From CALBPI01 sp039821605 (GTDB lineage: Bacteria; Pseudomonadota; Gammaproteobacteria; Steroidobacterales; Woeseiaceae): 64,000 nt of DNA. The stretch spans positions 434,001 to 498,000 of the forward strand of contig JBCBNV010000004.1 in assembly GCA_039821605.1 (NCBI GenBank). The letters are read 5' to 3'. The notes beneath the pieces are model-generated. The model worked only from the letters and a program-made list of their open reading frames with translations. It was not told where the DNA came from and ran no database searches. Below are positions 33,434 to 41,717 of this stretch, in pieces (the first letter of the stretch is position 1; every line of letters starts with the position of its first letter). A program made the translations under genes and the position numbers.

Positions 33434-34864
33434 TCAGAATCCGCCCGAACTGCTGAAGCCGCCGCCCCCGAAACCACCACCGCCGCCGAAGCCCCCGCCG
33501 CCGAAGCCACCGCCCCCGCCGCCACCACGCGGGAAGCGGATCTTGACGCCCCGGGGCAGGCCGCCCGAGGTCATCTTGGGCGGGCGCCTGAAGCGCTGCG
33601 CGTGGCGAATGGCGCGCCACAAACCGTCGCTCGTGACGAGCCCCGCGAGAAATCCCGCGAGCATGTCCTCAATTTCACGCCGGTCGCGAATGCGGCTGTG
33701 CGGTGCGTCGTAGCGGCGAGACTTGTAGCGCCGCCGGATCGCCGAGAGGGCGTCAACGCGCCTCGCGCGTTTGGCGTGCAGGTCGCGGTGGTCCTCGAGG
33801 TAGTCGCCGAGCTGTTCCTGCTCTTCGAGCAGTACCTCGAGCGCGTCGACGAGGTCGTCGTCCTCGACGGCGGGCGTCATCAACGCCTCGCGACGCAGCT
33901 CGCTGACGGACTCGGCGCGCATGGCCTTGTCGAGCAGTGCCATGGCTTCGGCCCAGTGCGGGTCGCGCGCCTCGGCAAACGCATCGCGTTCTGCATAAAG
34001 TGTATTGAGCGCCGATTCGTCGGCGTCGATCGTGGCATCGATAGTGTCACAGCGCGCCTGCGCGGCCTCGAGCGCGGCTTCCAGGGGCTCGGCGCCCGCG
34101 GCCAGGTCGGCATCGCGCTCGAAGTCCGACAGCGACTCGGCCGCGGCCTCGGCCGCGGCTTCCATGCGTGCCGTGTGTGCGCGCAGTCGCCGCGGAATCT
34201 CCGTGAGCGCGTAGTACTTGCGACGCGCGGGCTCGTATCGCACGTGCCGTGCCACGAGGCGGTCAAAGAAGCGTGCGATGAGGTTGGCGCGGTAGTCGGG
34301 GGTGCCGTAACGGCGCGACCAGAGATAGCTGAACAGTGGGTCGGCGTCGAAGGGCTGGCGCTTGTCGTCGCGTCGCGCTTCAGCCTCGGCCGTCTTGGCC
34401 GCGGCGTTGGCCGCGGTCTCAATGGCCTGCTGCACGCCGGCGACGCGCTGCTGGTAGTCGGCGTTGTCGCCGAGCTCGGTGTCGACGGCGTCGAGCAACG
34501 CGTCGAGCGCGAGCGCCGCCTCGTCACGCGTCGTGGCCGCGCGTTCTCGCTCGGCTTCGTGCTCGCTCAGTTCGGCCTCGGCGGCATCGATGCGCGTGTT
34601 GAGTTCGGCGGCGTTGGCGTCGCGACGGTCGAGAATGGCTGCGGCCTGTCGCTCGGCGCGCGACATCGATTCACCGAACTCGCCGTCGGCAACGTCGGCC
34701 AGCCGCAGGCCAGCGAGCTGGCGGTACAGCGAGGCCTCGCGGCCGCGCGTGCGGCCAAGCGCGGCGCTGCGTCGTTGCATCTCGAGGTCGAGCGAGCGGA
34801 ACGCCGTGCGGCTCTCGCTGAGTGCCGCCTCAAGGGCGTACAACAGGTCGCGCCCGGAACTCAC
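33434..34864 (-). CDS. Coiled-coil protein with Gly/Phe-rich C-terminal tail (unknown)
   Basis: The 476-residue protein starts at a GTG overlapping the previous stop (GTGA). Most of it is charged, Ala-rich coiled coil (for example RIDAAEAELSEHEAERERAA). A more globular patch lies near residues 175-215 (FSYLWSRRYGTPDYRANLIARFFDRL), and a basic patch near residue 390. It ends in about 35 residues of Gly and Phe in GGGGFGGGG repeats. Such tails also occur on membrane-associated TPM-domain and DUF2207 proteins. No signal peptide or TM helix is visible. It is the last gene of an operon with a DUF6384-like and a TelA-like protein. I do not know its function. Confidence 0.75.
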   Translation of the reverse strand: MSSGRDLLYALEAALSESRTAFRSLDLEMQRRSAALGRTRGREASLYRQLAGLRLADVADGEFGESMSRAERQAAAILDRRDANAAELNTRIDAAEAELSEHEAERERAATTRDEAALALDALLDAVDTELGDNADYQQRVAGVQQAIETAANAAAKTAEAEARRDDKRQPFDADPLFSYLWSRRYGTPDYRANLIARFFDRLVARHVRYEPARRKYYALTEIPRRLRAHTARMEAAAEAAAESLSDFERDADLAAGAEPLEAALEAAQARCDTIDATIDADESALNTLYAERDAFAEARDPHWAEAMALLDKAMRAESVSELRREALMTPAVEDDDLVDALEVLLEEQEQLGDYLEDHRDLHAKRARRVDALSAIRRRYKSRRYDAPHSRIRDRREIEDMLAGFLAGLVTSDGLWRAIRHAQRFRRPPKMTSGGLPRGVKIRFPRGGGGGGGFGGGGFGGGGGFGGGGFSSSGGF

Positions 34865-36159
34865 CGCGGGTTCTCCCAGGTGTGGATGAAGCCGCCCGAT
34901 CGCGGCAGCGACCAGTCGATCTCCAGGTGACCGCGCGGCTTGGCACCTGCAGCATCATTCTGGATGACGCCGTCGTCCTGCTTGTCGCGGCGCACGCCGT
35001 TGAACGTCGATTCGGAGACGCGAACGGCCCAGAGCGCCACCGTGCGCGTCGTGCCATCCTCTTCGGATTCGATCGCGAGCCGAGCAGGCTTGCCCGCGCC
35101 ATCGACGGCCTCGACGACGAGGTAGTAGTTGTTCACGCGCCGGTTGTTGTCGGGCGTGCGAATGACGCCGGACAACACACCCGGGCGGGACACGATGCGC
35201 ACGGCAAGTTCCTGCTGCAACGTGTCGATCATGCTGCGCAGGCTCGACACGCCCGTGCGCGCCAGGCTGGCTTCGCCGCGGCTCAGCGCCGAGAGCGCAT
35301 TCGAGGCCGTGCTGCCAATGCGCGTGCGGGCGTCGCCCGTCGCCGCGGCTGCAAGCGCCTCGTCACGAAGCGTCGAGATGGTCTCAGGCAGTGTGCGCAG
35401 CGCGTCGAGCCCGCCCAGTGCGCGCTCGGCACTACCGAGCTCGTTGCCGGCCGTGGTCAGCAGAACGCGCTGCCGCGTGAGCTGATCGCTGCGCGACTGC
35501 GCCATCGCCTTGTTGTCGGGCTCGCGGTTGCGCGCCACCTGCGCGAAGGTTGCCGCCTCGGTTAGCGCCGAGCCCGCACTCGCCAGGCTTTGCGTGGCGT
35601 TGTCGAGTTCCGCCGTGACGGCGGCCTGCGCGGCCCGCGGTGTGCGCGCACCGCGCTCGGTCTCGATACGCGCGGCCAGCGTCTTGCGGCGCTCCTCGAG
35701 CAACGTGAGCTGGCGCGTGGCATCGGCGATGCCGGCGTCCGTCGCGGAGACGAGCGTCTCGAGCCGCTTTTGCGCCGGGCGCTCCACGAAGCCGTACCAG
35801 CCGCCACCGATGACGCCCACCAGCAGCGCCACAGCGGCGAGTCCCGTGCCGATGCGGCCACGATTGATCCACGCCTTCGCGAGGCCCGTGCCCAGGCCCG
35901 GTGGCGGCGGCGTGTAATCGAACTGCTGCTCTTTGAGCTTGGCAACAGCCTCGGCGATGAGGGCGTCACTCACCTCGATGCCCTGCGCGCGGTAAGCGCG
36001 CCGCACACGGTCTACAAGCGCCTGCTCGCGCGCTTGCTCACCCAACGCCTCCGAGACGACACGCTGCTCGTGGCGCAGCGTGTCGACCACGTCCATGGCC
36101 AGCAGGACGTCGCCGAGGCCGACGTCCTCGCCGGCCGGCACGGGGGCGGGGGTGTTCAC
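34861..36159 (-). CDS. DUF6384-like single-TM protein
   Basis: The 432-residue protein starts at a GTG seven bases behind the TelA-like gene. The N-terminal 90 residues are helical and charged (DVLLAMDVVDTLRHEQ). A Pro-rich stretch (YTPPPPGLG) leads to one TM helix at about residues 103-121 (IGTGLAAVALLVGVIGGGWY). Coiled coil follows to about residue 310, and then a beta-rich C-terminal domain (NNYYLVVEAVDGAGKPARLAIESE). The opening resembles proteins I know as DUF6384. The coiled coil and C-terminal domain probably lie outside the inner membrane. No enzyme motif is seen. Confidence 0.75.
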   Translation of the reverse strand: MNTPAPVPAGEDVGLGDVLLAMDVVDTLRHEQRVVSEALGEQAREQALVDRVRRAYRAQGIEVSDALIAEAVAKLKEQQFDYTPPPPGLGTGLAKAWINRGRIGTGLAAVALLVGVIGGGWYGFVERPAQKRLETLVSATDAGIADATRQLTLLEERRKTLAARIETERGARTPRAAQAAVTAELDNATQSLASAGSALTEAATFAQVARNREPDNKAMAQSRSDQLTRQRVLLTTAGNELGSAERALGGLDALRTLPETISTLRDEALAAAATGDARTRIGSTASNALSALSRGEASLARTGVSSLRSMIDTLQQELAVRIVSRPGVLSGVIRTPDNNRRVNNYYLVVEAVDGAGKPARLAIESEEDGTTRTVALWAVRVSESTFNGVRRDKQDDGVIQNDAAGAKPRGHLEIDWSLPRSGGFIHTWENPR

Positions 36160-36166
36160 TTGCGAA

Positions 36167-37336
36167 TCAGTCCGCTTGCAGCGTCAGGCCCTGGCCGCGG
36201 TTGGCCAGCTCCGTCATGCGGCGTTTGCCGTCCTCGACCGCGAGCCGCACTTCTTCGGCGTTGCGCGTCGAGGCCTGCCGCGCCTCCTCGATGAGCTGCG
36301 CGGAGCGTTCCTGGAAATTCACGACCGAGTCGACGAGCGCCTTCACGGCGTCGGCGCGGATGGTTGGACCGTAGCCGGCCTTAACGGCCTCTTCCTGCAC
36401 CTTGCCACCCACTTCGGCCAGCACCTCGAGGCTCTCGGAGATGCCTTCCTTCATGGCGTTGAGCGTCTCGGTGCTCTCGTGCAGGCCGTGAAGACCCGTG
36501 AAGGAGGCGGCCAGCGCCGTGAACACGGTCTCGTTGGTGCCGAAGAACGTCACGGACTGTGAGTAGACGCGCTCCTTGGCGTGCGTCGTCTGCAGCAGCC
36601 GCGCCATGACCGTCTCGCTCGTGTTGTAGGAGATGGTCAGGTTGTCGGCCAGGTCCTTGGCGATCTGGTAGCGCTCGTCGACGAGCTGCAGGCGGCGCAG
36701 TTCGGCGTCGCGCTTGAGCTCGAGCTTGGCCTGCGCCTCGCGGTCCTCGGTGTTCGACGCATCGATGGCCTTGGCTGCCGCGGCCAGAGCGTCCTTCTGC
36801 GCGTCGAGCTTCTCGGCAGCCGTCTTCAGGACTTGCAACGCGAGCACTTCGGACTCCTTGAGCGCGCCGCGGAAGTCGCGGTAGGCGTCGAGGATGATGC
36901 GCTCGCGTTCGATCTGGTCGCGCGAGTCGGCGGCCACCTCAAGGTAGGTGTCCTTGATCTTGCTAAATCGTGCCGGGATGTCGCCGCGCGAGACCTTCAT
37001 CCACACGTTTTGCGCACGCTCCCAGAGATCGATTTTGCCGTCTTCGAGCTGCTCCACCATGCTGCGCGCGTCGTCGCGGATGCTGTTGAACGCGCTCGTG
37101 ATGTCTTCGTAGCGCTCGCCGATGCGCATGGCCTCGATCTGCTCGCGCACCACGGTGTTGAACAGCGAGGCCTGGTTGAGCGTGCGCGCGATGGCGAGCG
37201 TCCGGTCCGGGTCGAGATCGCTGATGCGCTCGATGAGCGCGATGACGGGCGCCTCTTCGGTCTTCTCGGGCATGAGCCCGAGGTCGCGGAGCTTGCCTAG
37301 TGCCCTGTCCAGGTACTGCATTGGAGACTGCGCCAT
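36167..37336 (-). CDS. TelA/KlaA-like all-helical protein
   Basis: The 389-residue soluble protein is nearly all helix. It shows the architecture of toxic-anion-resistance (TelA/KlaA) proteins: a long coiled-coil core (VLQVLKTAAEKLDAQKDAL-like), a central motif TISYNTSETVMARLLQTTHAKE, and a C-terminal helical hairpin (STRNAEEVRLAVEDGKRRM). TelA-like proteins are linked to tellurite, colicin and cell-envelope stress tolerance, though their mechanism is unclear. GGGGA precedes the ATG. It follows the M48 protease gene by 25 bases and leads the two unknown genes. The similarity is judged by eye and moderate. Confidence 0.65.
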   Translation of the reverse strand: MAQSPMQYLDRALGKLRDLGLMPEKTEEAPVIALIERISDLDPDRTLAIARTLNQASLFNTVVREQIEAMRIGERYEDITSAFNSIRDDARSMVEQLEDGKIDLWERAQNVWMKVSRGDIPARFSKIKDTYLEVAADSRDQIERERIILDAYRDFRGALKESEVLALQVLKTAAEKLDAQKDALAAAAKAIDASNTEDREAQAKLELKRDAELRRLQLVDERYQIAKDLADNLTISYNTSETVMARLLQTTHAKERVYSQSVTFFGTNETVFTALAASFTGLHGLHESTETLNAMKEGISESLEVLAEVGGKVQEEAVKAGYGPTIRADAVKALVDSVVNFQERSAQLIEEARQASTRNAEEVRLAVEDGKRRMTELANRGQGLTLQAD

Positions 37337-37361
37337 GGTGATTCCCCTGTCGGTTTGTGTG

Positions 37362-38909
37362 TTATTCGGCGAGTGCCGCGCTCAGGAGCGTGACCTCAAA
37401 TTGTTGCGCGCTCGTAAACGGGCCCAGTCCCGTAGAGATCGTCGTGCCCGTGCCTGCAGAGAGCGTGCCGTTGAGCGTGCGCTGGATGTCGCGCACCTGG
37501 TTCGAGTCGTCGAGGTAGCGAATGCGGAGCACGAGCCCGCGCACGGCCAGCGGATTCGGATTCTCAACCCGCACGAGCAGCTGGCCCGAGTCGTCTGTGC
37601 CCGAGCGTACATTGATGTACTGGCCGGGGTTGTTTCCGAGGTCGAGCCGCATGAGCTCGCCGCGCGCGGCCAGCCCCACATCACCCTGCGACTGCGCCGC
37701 CGCGGCGAAGCGCTGCCGCGCCTCGCCCGTGTCGCGGCGGGCCAGCGCGATCTTGCCCAGCGTGTACTGTGCGGGTGCGGTCTCGAAGAGCTTGAGGCTG
37801 TTCTTGAGGTCGACCTCGGCGCCGTCGAGTGCGCCACGCCGCTCACGCGCGACGCCGCGTTGCAGGTGGTAGTAAAAGAAGGTCGCGTCACGGTCGAGCG
37901 CGCGTGTGTAGTGCGTGATGGCGTCCGCCGTGTCGTTGCGCATGAGCTCGATGTCACCGGCCAGGCCGTGGAAGCTCGCCTCGGCGGGCACCGCCGAGAT
38001 TGCGGCGCGGGCGTGCTGCATGGCCGCGTCGTAGTTCTTCTCGGCCAGCGCCTTGCGCCCGGCGTCGTAGCGCGCGAACGCGGGTGCGGTTTCTGTCAGC
38101 GTGCGCATGGCCGCGGCGTAGCTGTCGCGACCAACGATGCCGCCTGCGGGCAGTTCCTGCACCGTGGCCGCGTTGGCCGCAAGTCGCTGCTCCGACGGCG
38201 GGTGGCTTGCGAACAGGCTGGGGCCCGAGGCGGGTCGATTGGCCGAGAGCGCCAGGAACGTGCGCTGCAGGTCGACGGCGCCCTGCGGGTCGTAGCCCGC
38301 GCGGCTCATGTAGCGCATCCCGTAGAGGTCGGCCTCGGACTCGGCGCCCCGACTGTAGGCCTGCGTCAGCAGGCTCGCGCCCACGTTGGCCGCGCCGGCG
38401 GCGAGTTGCCCGTAGTCGGAGTCGCTCGTGACAACGGCCGTGCCGACGACAAGCGCTTGCAGCAGCATGCCGCGCTGCATCTGGCGCACGCTGTGCTTGG
38501 CGGCGGCGTGCACGACTTCGTGACCCAGCACCGCCGCAAGCTCGGCCTCGCTGTCCATCTCGAGCAGCAGCCCGCGGTTGATGGCGATCTTGCCGCCCGG
38601 CAGCGCCCAGGCATTGGGTACCCCGTTGTTGAGCACGACAAACTCGTAGGGCAGGTCGCGGTCACTGACGTCGGCCATCTTCTGACCCACGCGAGCCACG
38701 TACTCGCTGACGGCCGGGTCGAGCCGGAACTGCCCGCCCTGGGACTGTTGCATGGGCGCGTAGGCATTGGCGCCCATCGCCACTTCCTGCTGGGCCGAGA
38801 TGATCGTGAGCTCGGAGCGGCCCGTAACGGGATTGGTGACGCATCCCGTCAGCGCCAGTGCGGCTGCGGCGATGCTCAGTCCCGTGCGAATGCGCGCGCG
38901 TGTGGTCAT
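37362..38909 (-). CDS. M48 family metalloprotease lipoprotein with TPR domain (BepA-like)
   Basis: This is a 515-residue lipoprotein (lipobox LTGC, Cys23). The protease domain holds the zinc motif HEVVH at residues 130-134, with the third ligand Glu in GAESEADLYG near 190, and the BepA-type plug segment around ASHPPSEQR. Residues 260-390 form TPR-like repeats. The last 100 residues make a beta-rich domain not present in E. coli BepA. BepA acts in the periplasm on misassembled outer-membrane proteins such as LptD. A similar envelope quality-control role is likely. Linked to the TelA-like operon by 25 bases. Confidence 0.9.
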   Translation of the reverse strand: MTTRARIRTGLSIAAAALALTGCVTNPVTGRSELTIISAQQEVAMGANAYAPMQQSQGGQFRLDPAVSEYVARVGQKMADVSDRDLPYEFVVLNNGVPNAWALPGGKIAINRGLLLEMDSEAELAAVLGHEVVHAAAKHSVRQMQRGMLLQALVVGTAVVTSDSDYGQLAAGAANVGASLLTQAYSRGAESEADLYGMRYMSRAGYDPQGAVDLQRTFLALSANRPASGPSLFASHPPSEQRLAANAATVQELPAGGIVGRDSYAAAMRTLTETAPAFARYDAGRKALAEKNYDAAMQHARAAISAVPAEASFHGLAGDIELMRNDTADAITHYTRALDRDATFFYYHLQRGVARERRGALDGAEVDLKNSLKLFETAPAQYTLGKIALARRDTGEARQRFAAAAQSQGDVGLAARGELMRLDLGNNPGQYINVRSGTDDSGQLLVRVENPNPLAVRGLVLRIRYLDDSNQVRDIQRTLNGTLSAGTGTTISTGLGPFTSAQQFEVTLLSAALAE

Positions 38910-38960
38910 GTTGGTCTCCCCCGTGCGTCCAGTGTAGCCGAGGGCGGCAGCGGCCCGCAG

Positions 38961-39401
38961 CTACCAGCTGCCCGTGTTCTCCATCGAGGCCCAGGGCTCG
39001 GCTGGGGCCAGCGACGGCCCCTTCTGCAAGAGCTCGATGGAGATGCCGTCGGGCGAGCGCACAAAAGCCATGCGACCGTCGCGCGGTGGCCGGTTGATCG
39101 TAATGCCGGCATCGGCCAGGCGCTGGCAGAGGCCGTAGATGTCGTCGACGCGAAATGCCAGGTGCCCGAAGTTGCGCCCGCCCGTGTAGTCCTCGGGGTC
39201 CCAGTTGTAGGTGAGCTCGATGAGCGGCGCCTTGCGCTCGCGCGCGAGCTCGACGTCCTCGGGCGCTGCCAGAAAGGCCAGGGTGAAGCGGCCGCCTTCA
39301 TTCTCGTAGCGGTTGACCTCGACAAGCCCGAGCTTGTTGCAATAGAAATCCAGCGAGGCGTCGAGATCGCTGACGCGGATCATCGTGTGCAGGTACTGCA
39401 T
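38961..39401 (-). CDS. Lactoylglutathione lyase-like VOC protein (GloA-like)
   Basis: The 146-residue single VOC domain shows the metal ligands of glyoxalase I in the expected order: His5 in [17 protein letters not shown], Glu in LIELTYNWD (about residue 62), His in [11 protein letters not shown] (about residue 80) and Glu in GISIELLQK (about residue 124). Glyoxalase I converts the methylglyoxal-glutathione adduct to lactoylglutathione. The C-terminal extension ([18 protein letters not shown]) resembles that of proteobacterial GloA. It could be the first gene of the M48/TelA-like operon (51 bases). Confidence 0.87.
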   Translation of the reverse strand: MQYLHTMIRVSDLDASLDFYCNKLGLVEVNRYENEGGRFTLAFLAAPEDVELARERKAPLIELTYNWDPEDYTGGRNFGHLAFRVDDIYGLCQRLADAGITINRPPRDGRMAFVRSPDGISIELLQKGPSLAPAEPWASMENTGSW

Positions 39402-39553
39402 TTAGCGGGTCTCCGGGCGGGGCGGGAGGCCGCAGGCTAGCAGGGCCGGGCGTGCTTGACGAATCTTGACAGAGCCCGACACAACTTGCGGAGCCGTGGG
39501 TGCAGACTGATTCTGCCTCGAATGCAGGCACCCTCGTTTTCAAGGAGCAGACC

Positions 39554-39994
39554 ATGACCAACGACAAGAAACTCACCGCCGTAGCAGCCGTGGCCTCGCT
39601 GGCCCTGTTGCTGCTCTCGGGCGCGTCGATTGCCGGCCACGACAAGCACAAGGACCCGCTCGGCGCGGACCCGGCCAAGCACGCCGCCAAGCTCACGGAG
39701 GTCCTGAGCCTCAGCGATGCGCAGGCAGCAGACGTCGAGCAGATTCTCGCCGAAGCACGCACCGAGAAGCAGAGCATCGGCGACACCTACACGCTCAATC
39801 AGAAGGACCAGGCCAAAACGGCCATGAAGGAGCTGCACAACCGGACGAGCGAGCGCATCTACGCGTTGCTCGACGCCGATCAGCAGGCGACCTTTGACGA
39901 GATGCAGGCCAAGCGCAAAATGCGCGCAGAGCACCGCAAGGAGCAGAAGGAACTGAAGAAACAGCAGCGCGCTGAGTTGCGCGGCGACGGCTGA
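39554..39994 (+). CDS. Spy/CpxP-like small periplasmic protein
   Basis: The start is set at 39554 with AAGGAG eight bases upstream, giving 146 residues. A signal peptide (to about residue 26, SIAG) is followed by a His/Lys-rich start. The rest is an all-helical region with LTEVLSLSDAQAADVEQIL (LTxxQ-like) and a very basic C-terminus (KRKMRAEHRKEQKELKKQQ). Periplasmic helical proteins of this kind act as chaperones or stress sensors. A Cpx-like two-component system lies 1.7 kb away, so a link is possible but unproven. Followed by a terminator. Confidence 0.7.
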   Translation: MTNDKKLTAVAAVASLALLLLSGASIAGHDKHKDPLGADPAKHAAKLTEVLSLSDAQAADVEQILAEARTEKQSIGDTYTLNQKDQAKTAMKELHNRTSERIYALLDADQQATFDEMQAKRKMRAEHRKEQKELKKQQRAELRGDG

Positions 39995-40027
39995 GTCCGG
40001 CCTCCCCAGGGTCTCGGGAAGACCCGC

Positions 40028-40062
40028 AGCGGCCGTTCCGGCAACGGGGCGGCCGCTTTTTT
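40028..40062 (+). terminator. Intrinsic terminator after the Spy-like gene
   Basis: An 8-bp stem AGCGGCCG/CGGCCGCT (40028-40035, 40050-40057) with an inner CCG-GCAA-CGG hairpin is followed by a six-T run (40057-40062). Confidence 0.88.
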
Positions 40063-40102
40063 GTTGGCGCCGGCGCTTGCGCTCGGTGACAATGCGCGGC
40101 GC

Positions 40103-40729
40103 ATGGATTCGGTCACGATCATCGGCATCGCCGGCGGCAGTTGCTCGGGCAAGACCCGGTTGCTGCGCCGTCTTCGGGACGCTTTGGGCGGCGCGACCTG
40201 CTCCGTGATGCTCCAGGACGACTACTACCACAGTCGTCCCGAGGCGCAGGCCGACAACCTCGCCTTCAATTTCGACCACCCCGACGCGCTCGATTTCGAC
40301 TACCTCGCGCGAGACCTCGCACGGCTCAAGCAGGGCAGCGACATCGAGTCGCCGCGTTACGACTTTGCGCGCCACGAGCGGCTTGGCGACCAAGTCCGCG
40401 CCGTACCCGCGCGACCCGTGGTGCTCGTTGACGGCATCCTCATACTCGCGAGCGCCGTCGCGCGCCACGCCATCGACCACGGCGTATTTATCGAATGCGA
40501 TGCCGAGACGCGACTCGAACGGCGTATCGCGCGTGACGTCGCAGAGCGCGGCCGCGAGCGTGACAACGTCATCGCGCAGTTCGAGCAACAGGTTGAGCCC
40601 ATGCACCAGCGCTTCGTCGAGCCCTCGGCGCGCTACGCCAACACGGTGTTCGACCAGGACGCGCTCAACGGCGACGCGGCGCTCGAGCAGATGGTTCGCT
40701 TCTGTCGCAAGCTGCCCGGTGTCGACTGA
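40103..40729 (+). CDS. Uridine kinase-like P-loop kinase
   Basis: The product is 208 residues from the ATG at 40103. The Walker A motif GGSCSGKT lies at 11-18. The substrate segment LQDDYYHSRPEAQADNLAFN and FNFDHPDALDFDYLARDL match the uridine kinase/phosphoribulokinase family, as does RRIARDVAERGRERDNVIAQF. It probably phosphorylates uridine or cytidine with a nucleoside triphosphate. It lies just behind a terminator, so it must have its own promoter. The exporter gene that follows overlaps its end by 11 bases. Confidence 0.9.
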   Translation: MDSVTIIGIAGGSCSGKTRLLRRLRDALGGATCSVMLQDDYYHSRPEAQADNLAFNFDHPDALDFDYLARDLARLKQGSDIESPRYDFARHERLGDQVRAVPARPVVLVDGILILASAVARHAIDHGVFIECDAETRLERRIARDVAERGRERDNVIAQFEQQVEPMHQRFVEPSARYANTVFDQDALNGDAALEQMVRFCRKLPGVD

Positions 40730-41717
40730 ATCGTTGCCGCAGGTCGTCCTGCGGTTCGCCCCCGGCACGCTGCTGGCGGCCGGCATCGCCGCCGGAGCCT
40801 ACGCCTTGTCGGGTTCCGTTGGCGGCCCCGTCATGGTTTATGCGCTCATCGTCGGCATGGCCTGTCACGGGCTCATGGGCAATCAGCGCATCAAGCCCGG
40901 TATCGAGTTCAGCGGTCGCCGCGTGTTGCGTATCGGTGTCGCGCTGCTGGGTCTGAGAATAACGCTGGGCGAGGTGCAGGCGCTCGGACTCGGCACCGCC
41001 GTGATTGCGGCGGGCAGCGTTGCCGTGACGCTCATCGGCGGCTACTGGTTTGCGCGCTGGGTCGGTCTGTCGCGCTCGTTTTCCATCCTGACGGCCGGCG
41101 CCGTCGCGATATGCGGGGCGTCGGCGGCTCTGGCTGTGGCGGCGGTCCTGCCGCGCAGTGCCGACACGGACAAGCAGGCCATTCTCGCCGTGGTCGGCGT
41201 GAATGCGTTGTCCACGGTGGCTATGGTGGCCTACCCGGTGTTGACGCAGTCGCTGGGCTGGGGTGACGTCACAGCCGGTATCTTTCTGGGCGCCACCATC
41301 CACGACGTCGCGCAGGTGGTCGGCGCCGGCTACACGATCTCGCCGCTCGCGGGAGAGACCGCGACGCTCGTCAAGCTTATGCGCGTGGCCTGTCTCGTGC
41401 CCGCCGTGGCCGTCATCGCCTGGCTGTTTCATCGTCGCGACGCAGAAGCCGGCGGCAAGCCGCCGCCGTTGCCGTTCTTTCTAATTGCGTTCGTGGTGCT
41501 GGTGGCGCTGAACAGCACGGGGCTGCTGCCCGAGCTCATCGTTGAGCCGCTGCGACGTGCCTCGGGGATCCTGTTGGTGGTCGCCGTGGCGGCGCTGGGC
41601 GTCAAGACGTCGCTCAAGGGCCTCATCACCGTCGGCGCGGCGCCCATCGTGGCCATGCTCGCGCAGACGCTGATCGTCGCCGTCTACGCGTTCGCGGCGC
41701 TTGTGCTCGTGTCCTGA
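40719..41717 (+). CDS. YeiH/UPF0324 family membrane transporter
   Basis: I place the start at the GTG at 40719, overlapping the kinase stop, which gives 332 residues. Ten hydrophobic helices are visible. Family segments are GIEFSGRRVLRIGVALLGLR, AICGASAALAVAAV and GATIHDVAQVVGAGY. YeiH proteins are described as putative sulfate or sulfonate exporters, but transport has rarely been shown. Its last 34 bases overlap the convergent histidine kinase gene. Confidence 0.88.
   Translation: MSTESLPQVVLRFAPGTLLAAGIAAGAYALSGSVGGPVMVYALIVGMACHGLMGNQRIKPGIEFSGRRVLRIGVALLGLRITLGEVQALGLGTAVIAAGSVAVTLIGGYWFARWVGLSRSFSILTAGAVAICGASAALAVAAVLPRSADTDKQAILAVVGVNALSTVAMVAYPVLTQSLGWGDVTAGIFLGATIHDVAQVVGAGYTISPLAGETATLVKLMRVACLVPAVAVIAWLFHRRDAEAGGKPPPLPFFLIAFVVLVALNSTGLLPELIVEPLRRASGILLVVAVAALGVKTSLKGLITVGAAPIVAMLAQTLIVAVYAFAALVLVS

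Noticed and set aside
33434..37336. A PspA/YjfJ-type phage-shock operon
   Set aside because: None of the three proteins has the PspA coiled-coil signature, and no YjfK, YjfL or PspF-like gene is present.
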